From: an uncultured Alphaproteobacteria bacterium
Lineage (GTDB): Bacteria > Pseudomonadota > Alphaproteobacteria > HIMB59 > GCA-002718135
Direction: 5' to 3'
DNA length: 64,000 bases
Assembly (NCBI GenBank): GCA_902525035.1
Contig: CABZFN010000002.1
Span: 124,001 to 188,000 of the forward strand
A program made the position numbers and the translations under genes. Under the pieces are notes generated by a model. It was not told where the DNA came from, ran no database searches, and saw only the letters and a program-made list of their open reading frames with translations. Positions within the stretch are counted from its first letter, which is position 1, and each line of letters opens with the position of its first letter. This document shows positions 1-8,944 of the stretch, piece by piece.

Positions 1-700
1 TCATTGATATAGCGTTTGTATAATCGACATCAGTTGGTGAAGGGACTGAGAGACAAAAAATTTCTCTAGGATCAAGATTAGTAATTTTAAATATACCTGC
101 AAACATATGTGACAGTTGTCCCCAACCATAACCTCCAGCTTTATTTGGGTCAGACCAGGTTGATGCATGTGGCTGAAAAGTATGCATATTTGATTCACTA
201 AGTGGTATGCCCTGAAATAAATCTGTAAGAGATGAAGTAAAAGCTGCATCAACATGTTTGATTTCGCCAATCGTATTAGTTAATATAATTTCTTCTGCTT
301 TTGACATAAAATTTTTAAAGTTAAATCCATTGGGTATTAAAATTTGTTTATTAATTTTTTTAGCTAAACGTATTAATTGTTGAGCATCCTTTACATTTGT
401 AGTCATAGGTTTTTCAATCATTACATGACAATTTTTTTCTAGTGATGCTTTTGCGTTTTCATAATGAGCATAATGAGGAGAGGAAATTATAACACCATCT
501 AAATTTGAAAAATTTAACATTTCTCTGAAATTTGTAGATGCATACTTAAATCCAAATTTATCTTTAACAAATTTCAACTGATTTTTTTCAAGTTTACAAA
601 CACTTGTTAATTCAACTTCAGTTCGTTCTTTTAAATGAGGTATGTGGTTTTCTGTAGCCCACCAACCTGCACCAATGACACCTATTTTAATTTTTTGCAT
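1..700 (-). CDS. Gfo/Idh/MocA family oxidoreductase, 3' end cut by window edge
   Basis: The reverse frame is open from an ATG at 700 to the window edge, so about 233 N-terminal residues are present and the C-terminus is missing. It starts with a Rossmann fold (GVIGAGWWATENH, residues about 6-18) and carries the EKPMTT motif near residue 97, the EKP signature whose Lys is catalytic in this family. These enzymes are cytoplasmic NAD(P)-dependent dehydrogenases of sugars, inositols or their derivatives. The substrate cannot be read from sequence. It is divergent from the PdxA-like gene at 774, and the 73-base gap probably holds promoters for both. The sugar-acid genes that follow suggest carbohydrate catabolism. 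A shorter open frame inside it is an out-of-frame shadow. Confidence 0.85.
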   Translation of the reverse strand, partial: MQKIKIGVIGAGWWATENHIPHLKERTEVELTSVCKLEKNQLKFVKDKFGFKYASTNFREMLNFSNLDGVIISSPHYAHYENAKASLEKNCHVMIEKPMTTNVKDAQQLIRLAKKINKQILIPNGFNFKNFMSKAEEIILTNTIGEIKHVDAAFTSSLTDLFQGIPLSESNMHTFQPHASTWSDPNKAGGYGWGQLSHMFAGIFKITNLDPREIFCLSVPSPTDVDYTNAISM

Positions 701-773
701 TTTTTTACTCTATTACAATAATTTACAAATGACATTAAGAGGATATTTATCTATTTATTAAATATTAAAGTAA

Positions 774-1742
774 ATGAAAAATAAAAGAAATATTGCAATT
801 CTGATGGGTGATCCATCTGGTATTGGTCCTGAGTTAATTTGTAAAATTCTAAATCATAATTTTTTAAAAAAAATAAATATAATAATTATTGGAGAAAAAT
901 ATATATTTGACAAATATTTGAAGAAACAGAAAAATATTAAATTAATTAATAATTTTGATCAAGTAAAATTTAAAGGTACTAATAAGATTTTCTTTGATAT
1001 TACTAAAAGAAAAGTAAGATATCCAATTGGAAAAGCAAATACAAAATCAGGAATTTCTGTTTTAAAATCTATCGGTATAGCAGTTGATTTATATAATAAG
1101 AGAAAAATAGATGGAATTAATTTTGCTCCATTTAATAAAACTAGTTTAGATCTTGCAGGTATGAAATTTAAAGATGAGCTTCATTATTTTAAAAATAAAT
1201 TTAAAATAAAGAGCTATGTTTGTGAACTTAATGTATTGAATAATTTTTGGACTGCTAGAGTAACATCTCACATTCCCCTTAAAGATGTTGCAAAAAATAT
1301 CACTATTAAAAATATTCTTGAACCAGTTAAATTAGTTAATAAGTATTTAAAAAAGAATGGAATTAAAAATCCAAAAGTAGGTGTTCAAGCTTTAAATCCT
1401 CACGCTGAGTTTGGAAATGAAGAGAAAAAAATAATAATCCCTGCAATAAGAAAAGCAAGAAAAATGAAAATTAAAGCTTTTGGACCATTACCATGTGATA
1501 CATCATTTATTAGAGCTTATAAAAATAAAGAGTTTAATTGTCTTGTCGGCATGTATCATGATGCCGTACAATCAGGTCTTAAATCTTTTGGGTTTGAAAA
1601 AGGAGTTACTGTTCAAGGAGGTCTGCCAATACCCATTACCACTCCTGCTCATGGAACAGCATTTGATATTGTGGGTAAAAACAAAGCTAACGTAAGACCA
1701 ATGATAGAATCTTTAAGGTTATTAATTAAACTCTTATCTTAA
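774..1742 (+). CDS. PdxA-family 4-phospho-hydroxyacid dehydrogenase (PdxA2-like)
   Basis: A 322-residue protein with the PdxA signatures: MGDPSGIGPE (11-20), LNPHA (207-211), GMYHD (259-263) and PAHGTAFDI (291-299). Three metal-binding histidines line up with E. coli PdxA His166/211/266 as H166, H210 and H262. PdxA oxidises 4-phospho-hydroxythreonine for pyridoxal phosphate synthesis. Many paralogues instead oxidise 4-phospho-erythronate or threonate in sugar-acid catabolism. Here the loop after NPHA is about three residues shorter than in E. coli PdxA, and the neighbours are sugar-acid enzymes. I therefore favour the catabolic PdxA2-like role, though biosynthetic PdxA is not excluded. The DUF1537 kinase that usually accompanies PdxA2 is not in the window. 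Confidence 0.8.
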   Translation: MKNKRNIAILMGDPSGIGPELICKILNHNFLKKINIIIIGEKYIFDKYLKKQKNIKLINNFDQVKFKGTNKIFFDITKRKVRYPIGKANTKSGISVLKSIGIAVDLYNKRKIDGINFAPFNKTSLDLAGMKFKDELHYFKNKFKIKSYVCELNVLNNFWTARVTSHIPLKDVAKNITIKNILEPVKLVNKYLKKNGIKNPKVGVQALNPHAEFGNEEKKIIIPAIRKARKMKIKAFGPLPCDTSFIRAYKNKEFNCLVGMYHDAVQSGLKSFGFEKGVTVQGGLPIPITTPAHGTAFDIVGKNKANVRPMIESLRLLIKLLS

Positions 1743-1791
1743 AATTAAAAAAATCTCTTGAATTAAATTATATTAATATAATAATAGTCTT

Positions 1792-2976
1792 GTGAGTAAA
1801 ATTGTAAGTGTAAAAGCTAAAGTCTATAAATGGACAGGACCCGTTCAAAAAATTCATGAAAATTTTTGCACAAATGCTGCAGATATTGTTAATCAAGAAA
1901 ATATTTCAAATGATAGATGGACAACATATAAATTTCATAGTTGGTTAGTTGTTGAAGTAGAAACAAGTGATGGTTTTATAGGTTTAGGTAATGCCGCATT
2001 ATCCCCAGAACCATGTAAATCAGTTGTAGATACTTATTTAGAACCAGCCATTATCGGTGAAAGTATATGGGATTATGAACATATATGGCAAAAAATGTAT
2101 CGACAAACACTAGCTTGGGGAAGAAAAGGTGTAGGTATGACAGCTATTAGTGCTGTTGATATTGCAATATGGGATGCACTTGGAAAATCTGCGAAACAAC
2201 CTGTATTCAAATTATTAGGTGGAAAAACTAAATCAAAGCTGCCTTGTTATGCAAGTAAGCTTTATAGTCAACCTCTTGATAGTCTTGAAAAAGAAGCTAA
2301 AGATTACGTAGATCAAGGTTTTAAAGCAATGAAATTAAGACTTGGTTGGGGTCCCACTGATGGTGCTGTAGGTATGCACAAAAATATTGAGTTAATCAAA
2401 ACAGTACGATCAGTTGTTGGTGATAATGTTGATCTTATGGCTGATGTATATATGGGGTGGACATTTGAATATGCAAAAAGAATGATGAGATTAATTGATA
2501 ATGAAAATCTTCGTTGGTTAGAAGAACCAGTTATTGCTGATGATATTGATGGTTATGCAGATCTAAAAGCTTCATGTAGAACTCCTATATCTGGTGGTGA
2601 ACATGAATATACACTTTTTGGTTTTAGACAATTACTAGAAAAAAAAGCAATTGATGTTGTGCAATTTGATACGAATAGAGTTGGTGGAATAACACAGGCG
2701 CATAAAATTTCTGCTTTAGCTGAAGCATTTCAAATACCCGTTATTCCTCACGCTGGACAAGTCCATAATTTTCATATTTCCATGAGTTCAGTCAACGCTC
2801 CTATTGTTGAATATTTTCCATTCTGGCCAGTAGAAATTGGTAATGAATTATTTTGGTATATTTTTGATGGAGAGCCTCAAGCAAAAAATGGTTTTATTGA
2901 ATTAGATGAAAATAAGCACGGATTAGGAATAGAGTTATCTGAAAAATATTTAGAAAACTTTGAAATTCATCAATAA
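1792..2976 (+). CDS. Enolase-superfamily sugar-acid dehydratase, L-rhamnonate dehydratase-like
   Basis: A 394-residue mandelate-racemase-type enolase. Visible Mg ligands are D218 (LMADVY), E244 (LEEP) and E270 (SGGEHEY). The His-Asp dyad is H320 (VIPHAGQ) and D293 (QFDTNRVGG). The GPTDG segment at 187-191 resembles the GPADG loop of E. coli L-rhamnonate dehydratase (RhmD), the best named relative. These enzymes remove water from acid sugars to give 2-keto-3-deoxy acids in the cytoplasm. The start is GTG at 1792, with no strong ribosome site visible. Convergent with the IlvD/Edd dehydratase, it ends three bases before that gene's stop codon. The exact substrate (rhamnonate, fuconate, galactonate or other) is undecided. 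Confidence 0.82.
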   Translation: MSKIVSVKAKVYKWTGPVQKIHENFCTNAADIVNQENISNDRWTTYKFHSWLVVEVETSDGFIGLGNAALSPEPCKSVVDTYLEPAIIGESIWDYEHIWQKMYRQTLAWGRKGVGMTAISAVDIAIWDALGKSAKQPVFKLLGGKTKSKLPCYASKLYSQPLDSLEKEAKDYVDQGFKAMKLRLGWGPTDGAVGMHKNIELIKTVRSVVGDNVDLMADVYMGWTFEYAKRMMRLIDNENLRWLEEPVIADDIDGYADLKASCRTPISGGEHEYTLFGFRQLLEKKAIDVVQFDTNRVGGITQAHKISALAEAFQIPVIPHAGQVHNFHISMSSVNAPIVEYFPFWPVEIGNELFWYIFDGEPQAKNGFIELDENKHGLGIELSEKYLENFEIHQ

Positions 2977-2979
2977 TAT

Positions 2980-4713
2980 TTAGTGACTATGTCTTTTGAC
3001 TTCAGCACCTCTTTTTCCAATTAGAAAATCTAAATCTGCTCCTTTGTCAGCTTGCATTACATGTTCTACATACATTTTTTGATAACCACCTGTGATTTCC
3101 GGAACAACAGGTGAATAATTTTCCAGACGATTTTTTATTGTTTCATCATCAACTTTTAAATTCATTGTTCCTTGATCAACATCAACTTCTATTTCGTCAC
3201 CATTTTGAACCGCTGCTAAAGGACCTTTAATCGCAGCTTCTGGAGCTGTATGAAGTATTACTGTACCATATGCTGTTCCACTCATTCTAGCATCAGATAT
3301 TCGAATCATATCTCTCACACCTTTCTTAAGTACTTTTTGTGGAAGTCTCATATTACCAACTTCAGCCATGCCAGGATAGCCTTTTGGCCCACAGTTTTTT
3401 AAAACTAATATTGAATTTTCATCAACTTCTAAATTAGGATCATCAATCTTTTCATGAAACTCTTCTACGCTTTCAAAAACTACAGCTTTTCCAGTATGTT
3501 GCATTAATTCAGGCGATGCGGCTGATGGTTTAATAATTGCACCATTTGGAGCAATATTACCCCTAAGAATTTTAATTCCTCCGTTTTTTGTTAATGGATT
3601 TTCAAATTCTTTGATAACGTCATTGTTCCAACATTTGGCATTTATATTATTCTTAGCTATAGTTTTTCCATTAACAGTCATTTCATTTTCTTCTAATAGA
3701 TTTTTTTCCATTAATCTTTTTATAACTACAGGAACACCACCTGCATAATAAAAATCTTCCATTAAGTATTTTCCAGAAGGTTGAAGGTTTACTAATGTTG
3801 GAATACCTTCTCCACATTTATTCCAATCTTCTAATTCTAAATCTATTTCCATTCGACCTGCGATTGCAGCCAAATGGATAACTGCATTTGTAGATCCCCC
3901 TATTGCTCCATTGACCTTGATTGCATTTTCAAATGATTTTTTTGTAACAATTTTCGACATAGTTATATCTTCCTTAACCATTTCAACAATTCTTTTCCCA
4001 GACATATGAGCTAAAGCATATCTTCTTGAGTCAACTGCAGGTATAGCAGCATTTTCAGGTAGCGACATCCCTAATGCTTCCACCATTGATCCCATTGTTG
4101 ATGCTGTACCCATAGTCATACAATTACCTTTTGATCTACTCATTGAAATTTCTGCATTAATAAAATCTTCTTCTGTAATTACACCAGCATTTAAATCTGC
4201 ATCAAGTTTCCAAACACCAGTACCAGAACCTATTATTTCACCTTGATGATGTCCGTTAAGCATTGGGCCACCTGAAACACCTATTGTAGGAAGATCTACA
4301 CTTGCAGCTCCCATCATTAATGAAGGTGTTGTTTTATCACAACCCATTAATAATACGACTCCGTCTATAGGATTACCTCTTATTGCCTCTTCAACATCCA
4401 TACTTGCTAAATTTCTAAACAACATAGCTGTAGGTCTTAAATTGGATTCACTTGCTGAAAAAACAGGGAATTCAAGAGGAAAACCACCAGCTTCATAAAC
4501 ACCTTTTTTAACAGACTCTGCTATCTCTCTGAAATGACCATTACAAGGAGTTAATTCTGACCAAGTGTTACAAATTCCAATTACTGGACGGCCGTCAAAC
4601 AAATGATTTGGATGACCCTGATTTCTCATCCAGCCTCGATGAATAAATGTATCTCTTCGATGTGATTTAGAATTATACCAATTAGAAGATCGAAATTTAT
4701 TCTTTTTATTCAT
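2980..4713 (-). CDS. IlvD/Edd-family sugar-acid dehydratase, L-arabinonate dehydratase-like
   Basis: A 577-residue protein of the IlvD/Edd family, which uses an Fe-S cluster and Mg to dehydrate branched or sugar acids. The three cluster cysteines of the arabinonate dehydratase subfamily are present: C57 (TPCNGH), C125 (GCDKTTPS) and C198 (GNCMTMGTAS). The overall sequence closely follows the Rhizobium L-arabinonate dehydratase as I remember it, including the FDGRPVIG start and the SDARMSG segment that holds the active-site serine. It is therefore more likely an arabinonate/xylonate-type enzyme than IlvD of valine synthesis. The gene lies 32 bases after the SMP-30 lactonase on the same strand, giving the expected lactonase-then-dehydratase order of an oxidative pentose pathway. 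Confidence 0.88.
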   Translation of the reverse strand: MNKKNKFRSSNWYNSKSHRRDTFIHRGWMRNQGHPNHLFDGRPVIGICNTWSELTPCNGHFREIAESVKKGVYEAGGFPLEFPVFSASESNLRPTAMLFRNLASMDVEEAIRGNPIDGVVLLMGCDKTTPSLMMGAASVDLPTIGVSGGPMLNGHHQGEIIGSGTGVWKLDADLNAGVITEEDFINAEISMSRSKGNCMTMGTASTMGSMVEALGMSLPENAAIPAVDSRRYALAHMSGKRIVEMVKEDITMSKIVTKKSFENAIKVNGAIGGSTNAVIHLAAIAGRMEIDLELEDWNKCGEGIPTLVNLQPSGKYLMEDFYYAGGVPVVIKRLMEKNLLEENEMTVNGKTIAKNNINAKCWNNDVIKEFENPLTKNGGIKILRGNIAPNGAIIKPSAASPELMQHTGKAVVFESVEEFHEKIDDPNLEVDENSILVLKNCGPKGYPGMAEVGNMRLPQKVLKKGVRDMIRISDARMSGTAYGTVILHTAPEAAIKGPLAAVQNGDEIEVDVDQGTMNLKVDDETIKNRLENYSPVVPEITGGYQKMYVEHVMQADKGADLDFLIGKRGAEVKRHSH

Positions 4714-4745
4714 GTGTGAAAGTTTTAGCTAATTAAAGTAAAAAA

Positions 4746-5621
4746 TCAAATTTTAAATTTATTATCTTCAAGGCCAGGTACATTAACATTTAATGCAAAT
4801 AAACTACCGTCATGTTGATTTTTACCTAAATTTGTAGCACTTGTAATAAATAAAGTTTTAAGATCACTTCCTCCAAATACACAATTTGTTACATTTTCAA
4901 CAGGTAGCTCATAAATTTTATCTATTCTTCCTTTAGGGTCAATTCTCACTACACATGATCCACCCCAACGACAATTCCAAATAAAACCATCACTATCAAT
5001 AGTTGATCCATCTGGAGCGCCTCTATCAAAATCGAAGAAGTTTTTTTTATCTGATAAACTACCTTCATCTAGGTTAAAATTGTATTCTAGTAATGATCCC
5101 TCAGTTGTATCGGCAAAATAAAATTTTGAGTTGTCTGGACTCCAAATAAATGTATTAGGTATACCAAGGTTTGTCTCAACAATATTTAACTTATTATCTG
5201 ATAGACAATATAAACTTCCAGATTTAGTATTTAAAGATATTGCACTTCCATCTTGATTAAAATTATTTTGCATCGTCCCAAACCAGAGCCTGCCCCTAGC
5301 ATCAGATGCACCATCATTAGATCTATTTGTTAAAATATCATCTTCAACATTAATTATTCTTTCGTATTTTTTAGATTGAAAGTTAAATTTATTTACTCCA
5401 TTATTTGAGACTAAAGCAATTTCATTTTCTGAGATTATTGACGTCGCTGTTACAAAATCAGGTAAATCAAAAGTTTCTAATTTTTCGTTATCTAAAATAA
5501 TTCTAAATAAAACTGATTTTGGTTTAATATCTACCCAGAGTAAACTTTGATCAATTGAAGACCACGTGATACCTTCTCCTAAACTATTTTTTACATCTTT
5601 ATATAATTCGACCTTACTCAT
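4746..5621 (-). CDS. SMP-30/gluconolactonase family sugar lactonase
   Basis: A 291-residue six-bladed beta-propeller lactonase. The metal ligands match the family: E16 (SLGEGITW), N156 (GIPNTFIW) and D204 (GAPDGSTID), with N102/D107 in NDGASDARGRLWFGTM. It hydrolyses aldonolactones to open acid sugars. No signal peptide is visible, so it acts in the cytoplasm. It is transcribed just ahead of the arabinonate-type dehydratase at 2980, which would take the acid it produces. Arabino-, xylono- or galactonolactone are all possible. The sugar dehydrogenase that would make the lactone could be the Gfo/Idh enzyme at the window start, but that link is inferred from position only. Confidence 0.85.
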   Translation of the reverse strand: MSKVELYKDVKNSLGEGITWSSIDQSLLWVDIKPKSVLFRIILDNEKLETFDLPDFVTATSIISENEIALVSNNGVNKFNFQSKKYERIINVEDDILTNRSNDGASDARGRLWFGTMQNNFNQDGSAISLNTKSGSLYCLSDNKLNIVETNLGIPNTFIWSPDNSKFYFADTTEGSLLEYNFNLDEGSLSDKKNFFDFDRGAPDGSTIDSDGFIWNCRWGGSCVVRIDPKGRIDKIYELPVENVTNCVFGGSDLKTLFITSATNLGKNQHDGSLFALNVNVPGLEDNKFKI

Positions 5622-5665
5622 ATTTTAGATCATTATAATAAAATTTAAAATTTATGAAGATAAGT

Positions 5666-6670
5666 TTAGAGGTAATGGGCTTTATCTTTAATACGAGCCA
5701 TTACCTCTTTGGTTGCTGCTTCAGATCCATCATGGAACGTACCCATTAGTTTATCTAAGAAACTAGTATTTCCACCTGAATAATTACATTCAAAATATTT
5801 ATGATGAATGTAATGCATGTAATCACCTGTTGGAATTGATACACCATTTTTAAAAGTCATTTTCTCATATCCTGTATGTCCAGGCGTAGGCGCTAAGCCG
5901 GCATGAAATACATGATACATCGCAACAAGAGGATGAGAAGGGATAATCCAATGAACTAAGATTCCTGAAAAATAGAGTATATGCTCTATTGGATGCATAG
6001 ACATACCTGACCAAGCACCTGTATTCGTATTACGGTGGTGAACTTTATGAGCAATTTTATAAAGGGGTGCCCAGTGCAATAACCTATGAGTTAAATAAAA
6101 ATGTGCGTCTCTTATAAACGGGACAAGAAAGAACATAAAACAACAATATATTGGATAAGTTTCCCAGCTTACATATGGGATTATTTGATTTGCAAATGCC
6201 CAAAATGTAATAACTTCATAAGCTGTCCACAATGGAATAGCGCTACAAAAAGTATAAAATAGGTTATCTTTAGTCTGGTCATTAAATAAAAATGTAGAGT
6301 TATTTTTTTCCAAAGGTCGTGGATTATATTTAAACGAAGTTCCTTGTGTCTTCAGTCTTAAATGAAAGAAGCCTGTCCAAAGCAAAATAATAACTGCATT
6401 TCTGAAAAATATATAAGATATCCATCCTAATTCAAAAGTCTTCATTGTCTCTAAAGAAGGAGTCAAGAAAAGATATGTAGCAACTGTTATTGCTGCAAAA
6501 ACAAATGTCCATGGGAAAAAAATTCCTGGGAACTTAAAAAAGTATTTTAAAAATTTTATTGGGTTTAAAAATATATCTTTAGGAGGATTAATACTTATTG
6601 TACCAAAAGGCTTCCAATGACCTCTCTTATCTCTGGTACCGAAATCATTATCATTTAATTGATTTCCCAT
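5666..6670 (-). CDS. Sterol desaturase/fatty acid hydroxylase superfamily membrane protein
   Basis: A 334-residue integral membrane protein with hydrophobic segments near residues 45-70, 85-105, 140-185 and 235-260. It carries the histidine clusters of the FA-hydroxylase family: H190/H195 (HFYLTH), H208-H212 (HKVHH), H226/H230 (MHPIEH) and H286-H290 (HYIHH), which bind a non-heme di-iron centre. Such proteins hydroxylate or desaturate lipids, sterols or carotenoids using O2. It is the last gene of a same-strand run (11166 down to 5666) that includes a Rieske ferredoxin and a reductase, probable electron donors. The substrate is not evident. Confidence 0.83.
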   Translation of the reverse strand: MGNQLNDNDFGTRDKRGHWKPFGTISINPPKDIFLNPIKFLKYFFKFPGIFFPWTFVFAAITVATYLFLTPSLETMKTFELGWISYIFFRNAVIILLWTGFFHLRLKTQGTSFKYNPRPLEKNNSTFLFNDQTKDNLFYTFCSAIPLWTAYEVITFWAFANQIIPYVSWETYPIYCCFMFFLVPFIRDAHFYLTHRLLHWAPLYKIAHKVHHRNTNTGAWSGMSMHPIEHILYFSGILVHWIIPSHPLVAMYHVFHAGLAPTPGHTGYEKMTFKNGVSIPTGDYMHYIHHKYFECNYSGGNTSFLDKLMGTFHDGSEAATKEVMARIKDKAHYL

Positions 6671-6708
6671 GATATATTTATAGTATATTTTAAATAAAAA
6701 AAAAGAGA

Positions 6709-7725
6709 CTAAATTGTCGTATCTGGAACATTCACATCAATAAAATAATTTTTATCTCTAGATTGCTTAAATATTGCTGGAATTATTGATCTATAAGCAG
6801 AAATTATTCCATAATGAGGTTCTGGCATTTGATTTTTAACTGTTTTGTGAAACTTTTTTAAATTATGACATGGGATTTTTGGGAAAATGTGGTGTTCAAT
6901 ATGATACTCCATATTCGAATACAAAAAACTAAAAAAGGGATTAAGAATAACAGTTCTTGTACTTTTTCTATGATCTTTAATATTATCTGCTAATCCTGCG
7001 TGTTGAGTCATGGCACAAATCATTAATACAGTGTTGCCATAAAATGGAGGAAAAATTATCATAATAATAGGTAACCAGGATTGAAGTAAAACTGAGGATA
7101 AAATTACAAGTAACCAAAAACTTACATATAATCTTGAACTATTAATAATTTTTTTTATTTCCGTTTGAGGTACTGTAACTTTTACAACAGGAGTAATTAT
7201 TCCAAATGAATGTTTAATAATTTCAAAATGGGTAAAATGTCTTATTTTCTGAATATTAATTATTGGACCAAGAGGTAAAAAATTTAAAAGAAATCTAACA
7301 GGTTCTGTTGGTTTCGGACTATTGTTTTCATAATCGTACACTTCCTCATGTGTAAATATGGTGTAAGTATGGTGATGAAAATGACTCCACTTCCATCTAA
7401 CTGCTTCAAAACCTCCAAGCAAAGAAGTTATATGATAAAAAAATTTATTTAACACTCTTGTTTTAAAATATGTTTCGTGATTTGTTTCGTGTTGAATGCT
7501 TATGATTTTACAATAGAAAATATTTCCATATAGTAAAAGAGCAGGTATTGACCATAAAGTACCCCAACTTAGAATACATAGATATCCGCTTAATATTAGA
7601 GCAACAATAAATACGGATATATCTAATAATCCTTTTATATCGGATCTCTTAGAAAGCTCCTTTAAAATTTTCTTATCTATTTTTGGTTTATACCAAGTTT
7701 TTAAATCAACTTCGCCCGCAAACAT
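6709..7725 (-). CDS. Membrane fatty-acid-desaturase-like di-iron oxygenase (copy 1)
   Basis: A 338-residue protein of the PF00487 type with all three histidine boxes: HETNH (79-83), HFHHH (115-119) and HIEHH (275-279), plus QHAGL (241-245). Hydrophobic stretches at about 35-75 and 200-240 fit the usual four-helix membrane layout. The family inserts double bonds or hydroxyl groups into acyl chains or small hydrophobic molecules. It is a clear paralogue of the gene at 10180, sharing the WY-(K/R)-P/A-x-I-D-K-K start, the MEYH(I/V)EHH box and the same C-terminal pattern. It ends with the AlkB/desaturase-style cassette between the sterol-desaturase-like and PanB-like genes, and is separated from the latter by two bases, implying co-transcription. 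Confidence 0.85.
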   Translation of the reverse strand: MFAGEVDLKTWYKPKIDKKILKELSKRSDIKGLLDISVFIVALILSGYLCILSWGTLWSIPALLLYGNIFYCKIISIQHETNHETYFKTRVLNKFFYHITSLLGGFEAVRWKWSHFHHHTYTIFTHEEVYDYENNSPKPTEPVRFLLNFLPLGPIINIQKIRHFTHFEIIKHSFGIITPVVKVTVPQTEIKKIINSSRLYVSFWLLVILSSVLLQSWLPIIMIIFPPFYGNTVLMICAMTQHAGLADNIKDHRKSTRTVILNPFFSFLYSNMEYHIEHHIFPKIPCHNLKKFHKTVKNQMPEPHYGIISAYRSIIPAIFKQSRDKNYFIDVNVPDTTI

Positions 7726-7727
7726 TA

Positions 7728-8555
7728 TTAAAATTTTTCTGAAAGCTTTAAAAATTTTTCAAATTCACCTTCATCGATGTTAACTGTGATTTTAGGGTCA
7801 TTAAATTTTTTGTTCACCGTATCATCATGAAACTCTTTGAATGCACTTACTCTTTCAGCTTGTAATTTTGAAAATTCTTTATTAAAATCTCTATAAATTC
7901 GTGCATGTCTTGGAATTTTTCCTTGTGTATACCCAAGTACATCATTAGCAAATAAATATTGCCCATCACATCCGGAACCACTTCCCATTGAGAGAGTCAT
8001 GATATCAACTTTTTTTGTAATAACTTCTGCAACTTTTGGTGGAACAACTTCGAGCTCAACTCCTATAGCACCCGCTTCTTGTAACTCAAGAGTATGTTCT
8101 AAAATTCTGATGGCTTTATCTGCAGTTTTACCTTGTGCAACAAATCCTCCAATCCAAGTAGCATTTCCTGGAACTAATCCAACATGACTGTTAATTGGAA
8201 CATATTCATCTCTTAATGCTCTAATCCATTTGTAACTCCAATTACCGCCATAGATAACGTCTGCGCCAATGTCTAAATACTTGTGTGATAGTTTCATTGC
8301 TTCATACTCAGAAGCTACTCTTACTGCACCTCCGGATTGCATAAAACAAGTTGGTGCTGCCTTGCGAATTCGCTTAAGTTCATCAAAAGAATTGTAAATA
8401 CCAAATTGTGGAGCATCATGAGAAGTACAAATCATGTCAATGCCTGCCTCTTCAGCTGCTGCAGCTTCATCAGCATTATGCACAAACATAACACTTAGTT
8501 GTCTTTTACCTTTGCATTGCAAATAATCGTAAACTGTAAGTTTTTTTCTGCTCAT
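7728..8555 (-). CDS. PanB-like (ketopantoate hydroxymethyltransferase family) protein, non-canonical active site
   Basis: A 275-residue TIM barrel related to PanB. The middle matches well: SHVGLVPG (GHLGL in PanB, keeping the His), GGFVAQGKT, GAIGVELEVVP (keeping the Glu) and GCDGQYLFANDVLG. The N-terminal half differs. The PanB GDSLG metal segment is replaced by a CTSHDAPQFG stretch, the LADLPF Asp by a CFMQSGGA stretch, and the KIEGG Lys/Glu pair by VIYGGNW. PanB transfers a hydroxymethyl group from methylene-THF to ketoisovalerate; the substitutions argue for another substrate or reaction, possibly a retro-aldol or C-C lyase step. It lies inside the oxygenase/Rieske run, not with panC or other pantothenate genes. 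Pantothenate synthesis is the less likely reading. Confidence 0.72.
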   Translation of the reverse strand: MSRKKLTVYDYLQCKGKRQLSVMFVHNADEAAAAEEAGIDMICTSHDAPQFGIYNSFDELKRIRKAAPTCFMQSGGAVRVASEYEAMKLSHKYLDIGADVIYGGNWSYKWIRALRDEYVPINSHVGLVPGNATWIGGFVAQGKTADKAIRILEHTLELQEAGAIGVELEVVPPKVAEVITKKVDIMTLSMGSGSGCDGQYLFANDVLGYTQGKIPRHARIYRDFNKEFSKLQAERVSAFKEFHDDTVNKKFNDPKITVNIDEGEFEKFLKLSEKF

Positions 8556-8574
8556 AAAATCTCCAAAAAAATAT

Positions 8575-8892
8575 TTAATCTATCTTAATGAAAATTTTGT
8601 CATTATCAACTTTAACTGGGTATGTTTTTAAATCCTCACACGCTGGTGGGCTTAAAGCTTCTCCAGATTTAATGTTAAAAATTCCTTGGTGCATTGGACA
8701 TTCAATTTCATCATCCATAACCAAACCATCTTCAAGATGTACAGCCTCGTGTGTACAAATTCCATCTGTAGCATAAAAGCCATCTGTTAACCTATACACG
8801 CAAAAAGTTTTATCTTGATGATCAAATCTGATGAGATCCTCTTCTTCAATACTATCTGTAGACCCAACTTCAATCCAAATTTCTTCTGACAT
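8575..8892 (-). CDS. Rieske [2Fe-2S] ferredoxin
   Basis: A 105-residue soluble Rieske protein with C46-T-H48 (GICTHEA) and C65-x-x-H68 (ECPMHQGIFN), the full Cys2His2 ligand set of a bacterial oxygenase ferredoxin. The length is typical of BphF/CarAc-type ferredoxins. These carry single electrons from an FAD reductase to an oxygenase. The matching reductase follows upstream at 8945 on the same strand, 52 bases away, and the likely acceptors are the di-iron membrane proteins of the cluster. No Rieske oxygenase alpha subunit is present in the window, so the di-iron proteins are the best acceptor candidates (inference). Confidence 0.9.
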   Translation of the reverse strand: MSEEIWIEVGSTDSIEEEDLIRFDHQDKTFCVYRLTDGFYATDGICTHEAVHLEDGLVMDDEIECPMHQGIFNIKSGEALSPPACEDLKTYPVKVDNDKIFIKID

Positions 8893-8944
8893 AAGTTATA
8901 TATAATGTCTATTATATGAAAATAAATACAAAATAATTAAATTA

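Noticed and set aside
1..270. Reverse-strand open frame of 89 codons at the window start
   Set aside because: It is out of frame with the real Gfo/Idh gene, which runs open from 700 to the edge and has the Rossmann and EKP motifs.
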